Source: a bacterium (GTDB taxonomy: Bacteria > Patescibacteriota > Minisyncoccia > UBA6257 > 2-01-FULL-56-20). Taken from it: 7,525 nucleotides of DNA. A model generated the notes under the pieces. It was not told where the DNA came from. It saw only the letters and a program-made list of their open reading frames with translations, and did no database searches. The DNA is taken from positions 1 through 7,525 of the forward strand of contig JAJXYP010000077.1 in NCBI GenBank assembly GCA_021780545.1, written 5' to 3'. Made by a program: the position numbers and the translations under genes. Below, one piece after another: positions 1 to 5,738 of this stretch (positions within the stretch are counted from its first letter, which is position 1; each line of letters starts with the position of its first letter).

Positions 1-26
1 TTGGAAGTTTTTCGAAAAACTTCCAA
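1..26. repeat. Perfect 26-bp palindrome at the window edge
   Basis: Bases 1-13 (TTGGAAGTTTTTC) are the exact reverse complement of bases 14-26, with no spacer. The palindrome lies inside the pilB-family reading frame and encodes WKFFEKLP. It could be a chance or functional hairpin, or a fold-back artefact if the window starts at a contig end. Confidence 0.8.
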
Positions 27-1573
27 TCTCCCTTGATGCCGTGAGGATCGTTCCGGAAGCGGAAGCGCGGGACGGCAAGCTGGCAACCATCGAGGCGAAG
101 TCCAATCAGGTGGCGCTTGCGGTTGTTGATCCCCGTTTGCCGGCTGCGAAAAAAGTCATCGATGAATTGCGCGCAAAATCGTACGAAGTGAAAGTTGTGG
201 TGGTGTCATCGAGCAGTTTGTTGGCCGCCTGGCATTATTATCAATTCGTCAAACCGGAAGAAGAACAAATCACCGGCAAGGTCCGCATTGGGAAAAACCG
301 GCTTGACGAACTTCGCGAGCGCCTTGGTACGCTTGATGCCGTGAAGAAAGAGTTCGGATCGATCGATCAAAATAAGGCGTCCCCGACAGCATTCATCGAG
401 GTTGTGCTGGCGGGAGCGCTTGCCATGCGGGCGTCAGATATTCACACCGAAGCTGCTGAAAAAAAAGCGAAGATACGGTTCCGCGTGGACGGCCTCCTCC
501 ACGATGTCTTTGACGCGTTCGGCATGACGGCCTATGACGCTTTCGTGCTTCGCATCAAGTTGCTCTCCGGAATGAAGATTAACGTCCGCGACGAGGCGCA
601 GGACGGCCGCTTTACCATTGCTCTCGGGGAGAAGGAGGTTGAAATGCGCGTCGCGGTCATTCCGGCCGAGTTCGGCGAAACCATTGTTATGCGGATTCTC
701 GACCCATCGGCCACCATGGTCACGCTTCCGGATCTCGGCCTCCGGGAAGACAATTTGGTGATTGTAAAAAAGGCGCTTGCGCGCCCGAACGGCCTGATTC
801 TCAACACCGGACCGACCGGATCCGGAAAAACGACGACGCTCTATGCGTTCCTGCGGACCATTAACGATCCAGAAATCAAAATTATCACCCTGGAAGACCC
901 TATTGAATACCGGATTGAAGGAATTGAGCAGACGCAGGTTGATGATGAGGCGGGATATACGTTTGCGAGCGGCCTCCGGGCTATCGTACGACAGGACCCC
1001 GACGTTATTCTAGTCGGCGAGGTGCGCGATCTCGAAACGGCGGACATCGCGCTGCAGGCGGCGCTCACCGGACACCTTGTGCTTTCGACGCTCCATACGA
1101 ACGATGCTGTCGGCGCCGTGCCGCGCCTCATCAACCTCGGGGTGAAACCGGTTTCGATCGGTCCGGCGCTCGCGCTTGTCATTGCGCAGCGACTGGTGCG
1201 GGTCCTCTGCGAAAAATGCAAAAAGACAGTCGCGCTTGACGACGAACAGAAGAAAAAATTCAAGGCATTCGTTGATCGGTTGCCGGCTAAAGTGGATCAT
1301 GCCAAGTACGCCGAATTCAAGGTTTGCGAACCGGTTGGCTGTAGCGCATGTAACGGCATCGGCTACAAAGGCCGCGTTGGCATCTTCGAGTTTTTAACCG
1401 GAGGCGCGGACATCGAGGAAACGATTCTTAAAGAAGCATCCGAAGTCGCGTTGCGCGCAGTGGCTAAGCGCCAGGAAATGGTGACCATGCAGGAAGACGG
1501 CGTTCTGAAAGTGTTCGAGGGAAAAACCACTTTCAGTGAAGTGGAGGGAATAACCGGAGAAATTGCGTGGTGA
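2..1573 (+). CDS. pilB: Type IV pilus / type II secretion assembly ATPase, PilB/GspE family (5' truncated by window)
   Basis: Hexameric ATPase at the cytoplasmic base of a type IV pilus or type II secretion machine; it powers pilin polymerisation. The frame is open from base 2, and the upstream residues (EKLPISLDAV) run into the N-terminal domain, so the GTG at 41 is internal and the true start lies off the left edge; 523 residues are visible. Counting from the first visible codon: N-terminal MshEN/GspE-N-like domain to about 90, ASDIHTE at 144-150, Walker A GPTGSGKT at 270-277, Walker B segment DPDVILVGEVRD at 332-343, His box TGHLVLSTLHTND at 356-368, and a zinc-binding CxxC pair (C403/C406 and C447/C450). 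The DILVGEVRD-type Walker B and the Cys pairs favour an assembly ATPase over the retraction ATPase PilT. No pilin, PilC or PilT gene lies downstream. The last roughly 50 bases also encode a possible minus-strand terminator. PilB versus GspE cannot be settled without the neighbouring genes. Confidence 0.93.
   Translation, partial: WKFFEKLPISLDAVRIVPEAEARDGKLATIEAKSNQVALAVVDPRLPAAKKVIDELRAKSYEVKVVVVSSSSLLAAWHYYQFVKPEEEQITGKVRIGKNRLDELRERLGTLDAVKKEFGSIDQNKASPTAFIEVVLAGALAMRASDIHTEAAEKKAKIRFRVDGLLHDVFDAFGMTAYDAFVLRIKLLSGMKINVRDEAQDGRFTIALGEKEVEMRVAVIPAEFGETIVMRILDPSATMVTLPDLGLREDNLVIVKKALARPNGLILNTGPTGSGKTTTLYAFLRTINDPEIKIITLEDPIEYRIEGIEQTQVDDEAGYTFASGLRAIVRQDPDVILVGEVRDLETADIALQAALTGHLVLSTLHTNDAVGAVPRLINLGVKPVSIGPALALVIAQRLVRVLCEKCKKTVALDDEQKKKFKAFVDRLPAKVDHAKYAEFKVCEPVGCSACNGIGYKGRVGIFEFLTGGADIEETILKEASEVALRAVAKRQEMVTMQEDGVLKVFEGKTTFSEVEGITGEIAW
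1522..1544 (-). terminator. Intrinsic-terminator-like hairpin with U5 tract, minus strand, inside the 3' end of pilB
   Basis: On the minus strand CCACUU (1544-1539) and AAGUGG (1532-1527) form a perfect 6-bp stem with loop CACUGA, followed at once by five U (1526-1522). It sits in the last codons of pilB, read antisense, and is the first hairpin-plus-U-tract that a minus-strand transcript from the 1834-1806 promoter would meet. It would give an RNA of about 279 nt. The stem is short and only moderately GC-rich, so termination may be partial. Confidence 0.5.
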
Positions 1574-1595
1574 TGCGCGTTGCTTCTGCGCGCGT
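1573..1595 (+). terminator. GC-rich hairpin just after the pilB stop codon, weak terminator candidate
   Basis: GCGCG at 1575-1579 pairs with CGCGC at 1589-1593. Flanking A1573-U1595 and wobble U1574-G1594 and U1580-G1588 extend the stem, and the two wobbles fit the plus strand. The nearest U run (1604-1607) is 9 bases after the stem, so this is not a classical intrinsic terminator. It may protect the pilB mRNA 3' end. Confidence 0.35.
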
Positions 1596-1630
1596 ATGGA
1601 CTATTTTCGAAATGAGTTTTAAGCTGTAAG

Positions 1631-1800
1631 CGTAATTGTCTCAAACCTGGGGGCAATTCCTCGCGAAAGGATATAAACCCTTTTACCCGGTGGGAAAAGG
1701 GACTAGAATTACTCAAAGGAGCGGACCAGCCGGAACCGATCCGTCCTGAAGGATTTAGAAATAATTCCCGCCCCCAGATTTGAAATAACTACGAACCTGT
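1631..1800 (-). ncRNA. Unidentified structured small RNA, minus strand (core)
   Basis: Read on the minus strand, 1793-1787 and 1785-1770 pair with 1631-1637 and 1639-1654: 23 pairs with one A/C mismatch. This helix closes a four-way junction. Arm C/D: 1768-1759 with 1705-1714 (10 pairs), an internal loop, 1747-1744 with 1717-1720, bulged C1721, 1743-1735 with 1722-1730, and tetraloop UCCG (UNCG type). Hairpin B: 1701-1692 with 1688-1678, 10 pairs with bulged U1685 and loop ACC. Hairpin A: 1671-1667 with 1658-1662. Ten pairs are G-U on this strand and would be A/C mismatches on the plus strand; I found no reverse case in this fold. A consensus promoter puts the start near 1800, seven bases before the closing helix. 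The 3' end may be near the closing helix after processing or at the hairpin near 1522. I recognise no family: tmRNA, RNase P, SRP, 6S and T-box signatures were not found. The function is unknown. Confidence 0.75.
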
Positions 1801-1805
1801 AGGAT

Positions 1806-1834
1806 ATGTTAGCATAGTAATTTTTATTTGTCAA
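1806..1834 (-). promoter_or_regulatory. Sigma70-type promoter for the minus-strand RNA
   Basis: Reading the minus strand, TTGACA (1834-1829, perfect -35) is followed by a 17-base AT-rich spacer and TAACAT (1811-1806, 4 of 6 consensus -10 bases), with an extended -10 TG at 1814-1813. The predicted start is near 1800-1798, immediately before the closing helix of the RNA. It is the best-scoring promoter by eye in the window. Confidence 0.75.
1807..1815 (+). promoter_or_regulatory. Extended -10 element for the ruvB operon, overlapping the minus-strand -10
   Basis: TGTTAGCAT fits the extended -10 pattern TGnTAnnnT. No -35 is visible at the proper distance. The predicted plus-strand start near 1822 would give ruvB a leader of about 48 bases that carries the duplicated purine-rich sequence. 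The element nearly coincides with the opposite-strand TGCTAACAT, so one AT-rich block could serve both directions. Confidence 0.45.
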
Positions 1835-1852
1835 GGGAGGCAAAGGGAGGCA
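1833..1852 (+). repeat. Perfect tandem 10-bp repeat with two Shine-Dalgarno-like cores upstream of ruvB
   Basis: AAGGGAGGCA occurs twice head to tail (1833-1842 and 1843-1852). Each copy holds GGGAGG, complementary to the 16S rRNA 3' end. The second core ends 19 bases before the ATG at 1870, longer than the optimal spacing. Because the repeats lie upstream of 1870 and downstream of the in-frame TTG at 1828, they favour the ATG as the true start. The first copy also overlaps the -35 of the minus-strand promoter. Confidence 0.7.
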
Positions 1853-1869
1853 AAAACAAAGCATTTTTA

Positions 1870-2883
1870 ATGCCAAAACCACATTCTAACCAGCAGGAAG
1901 ACCGGAATATTGATTCGACATTGCGGCCAACGGCGTGGGACGAATATATCGGACAGGAAAAAATCAAGCACGGACTTCGCGTCATTCTCGATGCGGCGAA
2001 AAAGCGGAAGGAAGCGGCTGACCACCTGCTTTTTTCAGGCCCGGCCGGCCTTGGTAAAACAACGCTTGCATATCTTGTCGCTCGGGACCTCGGCGGCATA
2101 ATCAGGACGACCTCCGGTCCGGCTATCGAAAAGACGGGCGATCTTGCGGCGATCCTCACCAACCTCACCCCGAACGAAATTCTTTTTATTGACGAGGCGC
2201 ATCGCATCAATCCGATGATTGAAGAGGTGCTTTATCCGGCAATGGAAGCGCGTAAATTACACCTCGTTGTCGGTAAGGGTCCGAGTGCGCGGACGCTGTC
2301 GCTCGATTTGCCGCCGTTCACCCTGATTGCCGCGACGACCCGTGAAAACCTGCTTTCCCAGCCGCTCCGTTCGCGATTCGGCGCAACGATGCGCCTTGGC
2401 TATTATGAACCAGCGGACATTAAAAAAATCCTCGAGCGGTCGGCGGCAATTCTCGGGATTGCGGCCGACCTCGACGCGGTCGAAATATTGGCCCGCGCGT
2501 CGCGTGGAACGCCGCGCGTGGCGAACCGGCTCCTTAAGCGGGCGAGGGACTTCGCCGAGGTTCATGGCGGCGGTGGTCCGGATGGAACCGCGATCGACCG
2601 GACGGCGGCGCTTGCAACGCTTGAGATGCTCGAAATCGATGAGGCCGGTCTCGAGCCGAGCGACCGGCGGCTCCTGACGACGATCATCGAGAAGTTCAAC
2701 GGCGGCCCGGTGGGCATCAATACGTTGTCGGCTGCGCTGGCGGAGGATCGCGGCGTGATCGAGGACATCTACGAGCCCTATCTTATGACACTCGGTTTTT
2801 TGCAGCGATCATCCGCCGGCCGAGTCGTGCTCCCCGCGGCGTATCGCCATCTCAAAATTAAGGATCGCGGCGAATTGCTTTAA
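1870..2883 (+). CDS. ruvB: Holliday junction branch migration ATPase RuvB
   Basis: AAA+ motor that, with RuvA, drives branch migration of Holliday junctions during recombinational repair. From the ATG at 1870 the protein is 337 residues, normal for RuvB (about 330-350). Visible features: the N-terminal RPTAWDEYIGQEKIK segment near 19-33, Walker A GPAGLGKT at 57-64, Walker B LFIDEAHR at 105-112, sensor 1 IAATTR at 153-158, arginine-finger region LRSRFG at 166-171, sensor 2 GTPRVANRLLKR at 213-224, and the C-terminal winged helix with EPYLMTLGFLQRS and AYRHL. Small departures from the usual text (GPAG for GPPG, IDEAHR for IDEIHR, IAATTR for IGATTR) should not abolish activity. A TTG at 1828 in frame would add 14 residues without family support. 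It is first in an operon with tsaE (12-base gap) and the exonuclease. ruvA and ruvC are not in the window. Confidence 0.96.
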   Translation: MPKPHSNQQEDRNIDSTLRPTAWDEYIGQEKIKHGLRVILDAAKKRKEAADHLLFSGPAGLGKTTLAYLVARDLGGIIRTTSGPAIEKTGDLAAILTNLTPNEILFIDEAHRINPMIEEVLYPAMEARKLHLVVGKGPSARTLSLDLPPFTLIAATTRENLLSQPLRSRFGATMRLGYYEPADIKKILERSAAILGIAADLDAVEILARASRGTPRVANRLLKRARDFAEVHGGGGPDGTAIDRTAALATLEMLEIDEAGLEPSDRRLLTTIIEKFNGGPVGINTLSAALAEDRGVIEDIYEPYLMTLGFLQRSSAGRVVLPAAYRHLKIKDRGELL

Positions 2884-2895
2884 CGCCGCAGAATC

Positions 2896-3351
2896 ATGTC
2901 CAGAATCATCCGCAGTTTGTCTCCCGAGGGGACCCGCAGATTGGCAGAACGCTTCGCGCGGCGGATCGCGGCGTCCGCGCCAGGCCGCAGCGCAGCGGTT
3001 GTCGCTCTTTTCGGCGATCTGGGCGCCGGAAAAACGACATTTGTACAGGGGTTTGCGCGCGGACTCGGCATCGGCCGCCGGCCGGCGAGTCCTACATTCG
3101 TCATTATGCGTCGATATACCATCAAGAAGCGGCGGTCGTCTTACGCGCATTTTTATCACGTCGACGCTTACCGTATTCGGAAGCCCGCGGCAATGGACGC
3201 GCTTGGATTCCGCGAAATCCTCTCCGACGCGCGAAACATCGTCCTTATCGAATGGCCGGAGCGGGTGAAGCCGTTCATACCGCGCGGAGCGGCCGCGATC
3301 CGGTTCCGCCACGGCATTAAAGAAAACGAAAGATCAATCGCCGGACTATGA
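2896..3351 (+). CDS. tsaE: tRNA t6A biosynthesis ATPase TsaE
   Basis: Small P-loop ATPase that works with TsaB and TsaD to make N6-threonylcarbamoyladenosine at position 37 of ANN-decoding tRNAs in the cytoplasm. It is 151 residues, the usual size. Motifs: Walker A GDLGAGKT at 40-47, SPTF at 65-68 (switch region), HVDAYR at 88-93 (the family's H-x-D-x-Y-R), and IEWPERV at 118-124. The ATG at 2896 is chosen because it leaves about 39 residues before the P-loop, as in the family. There is no clear Shine-Dalgarno sequence. It begins 12 bases after ruvB and its TGA overlaps the next gene's ATG by 4 bases, so translational coupling is likely. tsaB and tsaD are not in the window. Confidence 0.95.
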   Translation: MSRIIRSLSPEGTRRLAERFARRIAASAPGRSAAVVALFGDLGAGKTTFVQGFARGLGIGRRPASPTFVIMRRYTIKKRRSSYAHFYHVDAYRIRKPAAMDALGFREILSDARNIVLIEWPERVKPFIPRGAAAIRFRHGIKENERSIAGL

Positions 3352-4277
3352 AACAGCTGCTCCTCATCGACGCGAACTCTATCATCCACCGATCGTTTCA
3401 TGCGCTGCCGCCGTTCACCGGTCCTGACGGGCGGCCCACTGGAGCGCTCTACGGTCTTTCCGCAATTCTCCTGAAGCTGTGGCGGGAGGATCGCCCTGAT
3501 TATGCGGCGGCGTTATTCGATCGGCCCGAACCGACGTTCCGCGATAAAAAATATGCCGGATATAAAGCGCAGCGTCCGCCGACGGCGGATGAATTGGTGG
3601 CGCAGATTATTGAGGCAAAAACCCTTTTCCGGGCCTTCGGCGCGGCGACCTTCGAAAAAGCGGGCTATGAAGCGGATGATCTTATTGCGACGCTTGCGGA
3701 ACGCTTTCGCGGCGAACCGAACTTGCGGACTGTTATTCTGACCGGCGACCGCGACACGTTCCAGATGGTTGACGACGGCTCGGTGGTCGTCCGCATGTTC
3801 AATAAGGGAGTAAGCGATACGACAGAATTCGACGAAGCCGCCATCATCGCGAAATATGGGTTAAAACCGGAGCAACTCATCGATTATAAGGCGCTGGTTG
3901 GCGACGCTTCGGATAACATCAAGGGCGTTTCCGGCATTGGCCCGAAGACGGCCCTCGATCTTCTCGGGGAGTTCGGAACGCTGGAGCGTATTTTGGCCGA
4001 TGCCCCCGAGGATCGAAAGGGCGTCGCCCGCATCAAGGCGTGCCGGAGCGACGCCGAACTTTCAAAAGACCTTGTCACGCTCGAACGACACGCTCCGGTC
4101 GAGGTCGGAAGCGTTGAGGCGCTGGCTGTCTGTGAAAATCGGGAAGCAATCGCAGAATATTTCCGGTCGCTTGGATCGGCGACGCTTTTGAAACGTCTGG
4201 AAGGCGGCAGCGGAGAAGGAGGGAATAAAAAAGACGGGAAAGTCAGCGGGGAGGGGGAACAAAAAGGGCTTTTTTAG
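3348..4277 (+). CDS. Stand-alone 5'-3' exonuclease / flap endonuclease (Pol I N-terminal domain type) with clamp-motif-like tail
   Basis: PIN/FEN-family 5' nuclease equivalent to the 5'-3' exonuclease domain of DNA polymerase I, which removes RNA primers and 5' flaps during lagging-strand synthesis and repair. It is 309 residues with no polymerase domain; the frame stops in TAG at 4275. Metal-binding and family motifs: LIDANSIIHRSFHA from residue 6 (D8), ALFDRPEPTFR (D58), GYKAQRP at 71-77, EADD at 108-111, TGDRD at 132-136, GDASDN at 185-190, and the helix-hairpin-helix IKGVSGIGPKTAL at 191-203. After about residue 285 comes a Gly/Glu/Lys-rich, probably disordered linker ending in QKGLF (305-309), which fits the bacterial beta-clamp-binding pattern QxxLF. 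The start is fixed by the ATGA overlap with tsaE. The paralogues Xni/ExoIX and YpcP are alternative names; the tail is the distinctive part. Confidence 0.93.
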   Translation: MKQLLLIDANSIIHRSFHALPPFTGPDGRPTGALYGLSAILLKLWREDRPDYAAALFDRPEPTFRDKKYAGYKAQRPPTADELVAQIIEAKTLFRAFGAATFEKAGYEADDLIATLAERFRGEPNLRTVILTGDRDTFQMVDDGSVVVRMFNKGVSDTTEFDEAAIIAKYGLKPEQLIDYKALVGDASDNIKGVSGIGPKTALDLLGEFGTLERILADAPEDRKGVARIKACRSDAELSKDLVTLERHAPVEVGSVEALAVCENREAIAEYFRSLGSATLLKRLEGGSGEGGNKKDGKVSGEGEQKGLF

Positions 4278-4308
4278 GCAACCGACGGACGCTGCCGCTG
4301 CCCGTGCG

Positions 4309-4317
4309 TGGTATGAT
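4309..4317 (+). promoter_or_regulatory. Extended -10 promoter element upstream of the histidine kinase
   Basis: TGGTATGAT matches TGnTATAAT at all positions but one in the hexamer. No good -35 is visible, as is common for extended -10 promoters. The predicted start is near 4324, giving a leader of about 15 bases to the TTG at 4339 or 36 bases to the ATG at 4360. It suggests the kinase is transcribed independently of the ruvB operon. Confidence 0.55.
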
Positions 4318-4338
4318 GAAAGCAAAACCGTCAAACCC

Positions 4339-5676
4339 TTGAAACAAGCCTTCGTAAAAATGGTAGCTGTGATTGGCCGGCCGTCGTTTTATCTGGTTTG
4401 GGTTCTCTTGGCGGTCGGTGCCGTAGCTTTCGCAGTCGATCTCGTGGTGTATACGAGCGCCTTCCTCCTCGCCGTCGAAGGAGCGCTTCTCGCGCTGGTG
4501 GGGCTCCTTGCCGTGGTGCAGGGGTATCAGTCATCTCAGATCGGACGGAGCGTTGCTATGGGGCAGGGAGCGTTCGGCGCGGTACTTGAAGGGTTGGAAG
4601 ACGCGGTAATCGCATACGAGGAAGGATTCCGGGCGGTGTTTTTTAACGGGGCAGCGGAGCGATTATTCGGCGTTCCGGCCAAGTCGGTAATAAACCATGT
4701 ATTTTCTCCCCGGGATATCGAGCAGGCCGGTTGGCGCACGCTTATCCAGGTCATTTTTCCGTCGCTCGCACCGCGTATCATCGTCCGCTCCAGCGAAGGC
4801 GAGGCGCTTCAGGTTGTCGATATTTCTTTTTCTGATCCGAATCTTGAGCTCCGAGTTACGACGCTGCCGCTGCGGGACGATTCCGGGAAGATGGCGGGAT
4901 TTATAAAAATCATCCGCGATCGAACGGCGTTCATCGAAGCAATCCGGTCGAAGAGCGAATTCGTGACGGTGGCATCCCATCAGTTGCGTACGCCGGTGAC
5001 TGAAGTTACCTGGGCGCTCGAATCGCTGTCTCACGCGGAGGAGATGAATGACACCGACAAAACAATTGTTACAACAGCACTCGCATCAAGCCGGGGGTTG
5101 GCGCGGAGGATCGAAGATCTTCTAAATATCGCAAAAATGGAAGAAGGCCAGTTCGGATATTCGTTCGAAGAATCCGACCCGGTGGATTTCATCGCAAAGA
5201 CGCTCGCGGACGTCCTGCCGTCGGCTGACCGGGCCGGCGTCAAACTGTACTTCGACCGCCCCGCATCCGCGCTGCCGCCCGTTTTTATCGACCCGAAGCG
5301 GTTATCGCTCGCACTGGTCAATCTCCTCGAAAACGCAATTCGCTACAACGTTCAGAACGGCGAGGTTGTCGTGAAGGCGGATCAGGCGCCGGATAAGCCG
5401 TTTGTCGTGGTAAGCGTAAAGGATACCGGCATCGGCATTCCACCGGAGGATATGCCGAAGCTTTTCAATAAATTCTATCGCGCAGAGAATGCCATGAAGC
5501 TGCAGACGGAGGGGTCCGGCCTCGGGCTCTATATCGTGAGGGGCATTATCCGGGCGCACGGCGGCGACATCTGGGTGGAATCGGAGTTGAATCGCGGCTC
5601 TACATTCACCTTCACGCTCCCAACAGACCAAAGTCTGGTTCCCCAGCGCGAAGCGGGCCTGGAATTCCTCGGTTAA
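4339..5676 (+). CDS. Membrane-anchored PAS sensor histidine kinase
   Basis: Two-component sensor kinase of 445 residues. Two hydrophobic segments (about 16-38 and 41-62) form an N-terminal membrane hairpin with almost no extracellular loop. A PAS-like domain (about 78-195) follows directly, with no recognisable HAMP linker. The HisKA dimerisation domain has the H-box ASHQLRTP with phosphoacceptor H214. The HATPase_c domain has the N-box NLLENAIRYN (N332 region), G1 DTGIGIP at 362-368, the F-box-like LFNKFYR at 375-381, and G2 GSGLGLYI at 392-399. The lack of an extracytoplasmic sensor suggests that the PAS domain reads a cytoplasmic or membrane-proximal signal. No response regulator is adjacent. 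The start is uncertain: TTG 4339 gives basic residues before the first membrane segment; ATG 4360 is equally possible and shortens the protein by 7 residues. Neither has a Shine-Dalgarno sequence. The cognate regulator and signal are unknown. Confidence 0.92.
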   Translation: MKQAFVKMVAVIGRPSFYLVWVLLAVGAVAFAVDLVVYTSAFLLAVEGALLALVGLLAVVQGYQSSQIGRSVAMGQGAFGAVLEGLEDAVIAYEEGFRAVFFNGAAERLFGVPAKSVINHVFSPRDIEQAGWRTLIQVIFPSLAPRIIVRSSEGEALQVVDISFSDPNLELRVTTLPLRDDSGKMAGFIKIIRDRTAFIEAIRSKSEFVTVASHQLRTPVTEVTWALESLSHAEEMNDTDKTIVTTALASSRGLARRIEDLLNIAKMEEGQFGYSFEESDPVDFIAKTLADVLPSADRAGVKLYFDRPASALPPVFIDPKRLSLALVNLLENAIRYNVQNGEVVVKADQAPDKPFVVVSVKDTGIGIPPEDMPKLFNKFYRAENAMKLQTEGSGLGLYIVRGIIRAHGGDIWVESELNRGSTFTFTLPTDQSLVPQREAGLEFLG

Positions 5677-5698
5677 CACCGCGATAATTGGAATTCAC

Positions 5699-5727
5699 TT
5701 GCGGCGCCGGAAGAAATGGCATTTAAT
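5699..5727 (+). promoter_or_regulatory. Possible weak promoter upstream of pyrG
   Basis: TTGCGG (5699-5704) and TTTAAT (5722-5727) are separated by 17 bases. The -35 keeps only TTG and the -10 matches 5 of 6. The predicted start near 5734 would leave about five leader bases before the ATG at 5739. The gap to the kinase gene is only 62 bases, so read-through from upstream is also possible. Confidence 0.3.
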
Positions 5728-5738
5728 AAGTGCATACC

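Noticed and set aside
41..43. GTG at 41 as the start of the pilB-family gene
   Set aside because: The same frame is open to base 2 and the upstream residues match the expected N-terminal domain context, so this codon is internal.
841..1263. 140-residue minus-strand open frame inside pilB
   Set aside because: It is antisense to the Walker B, His box and neighbouring codons of the ATPase; its Ser/Arg-rich composition is typical of a shadow frame.
1615..1655. tmRNA-like text on the minus strand (ACGCUUACAGCUUAA resembles the end of a tag reading frame)
   Set aside because: No tRNA-like 5' GGGG start, T-arm or CCA end is placed correctly, and part of the text belongs to the closing helix. I treat it as chance similarity.
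1363..1716. 117-residue open frame on the minus strand
   Set aside because: It spans the structured RNA and the antisense of pilB. The RNA folding and strand-specific G-U pairs explain the region better than a protein; no family is recognised.
1641..1783. The same structured RNA on the plus strand, as a ruvB leader element
   Set aside because: On the plus strand ten helix positions become A/C mismatches and the UNCG-capped arm collapses into a 14-base loop. The matching consensus promoter is on the minus strand.
1828..1869. In-frame TTG at 1828 as the ruvB start
   Set aside because: It adds 14 unsupported residues, has no Shine-Dalgarno sequence, and places the duplicated GGGAGG inside the coding region. 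ATG 1870 gives a normal RuvB length.
4261..4277. A5-GGGC-T6 at the end of the exonuclease gene as an intrinsic terminator
   Set aside because: The stem is only A-U pairs around a four-base loop, and these bases encode the QKGLF tail. It is too weak to call a terminator.
5660..5710. GGAATTC repeats and the CGGCGCCG palindrome between the kinase and pyrG
   Set aside because: Short palindromes of 6-8 bases are expected by chance at this base composition, and no operator or hairpin of useful size results.
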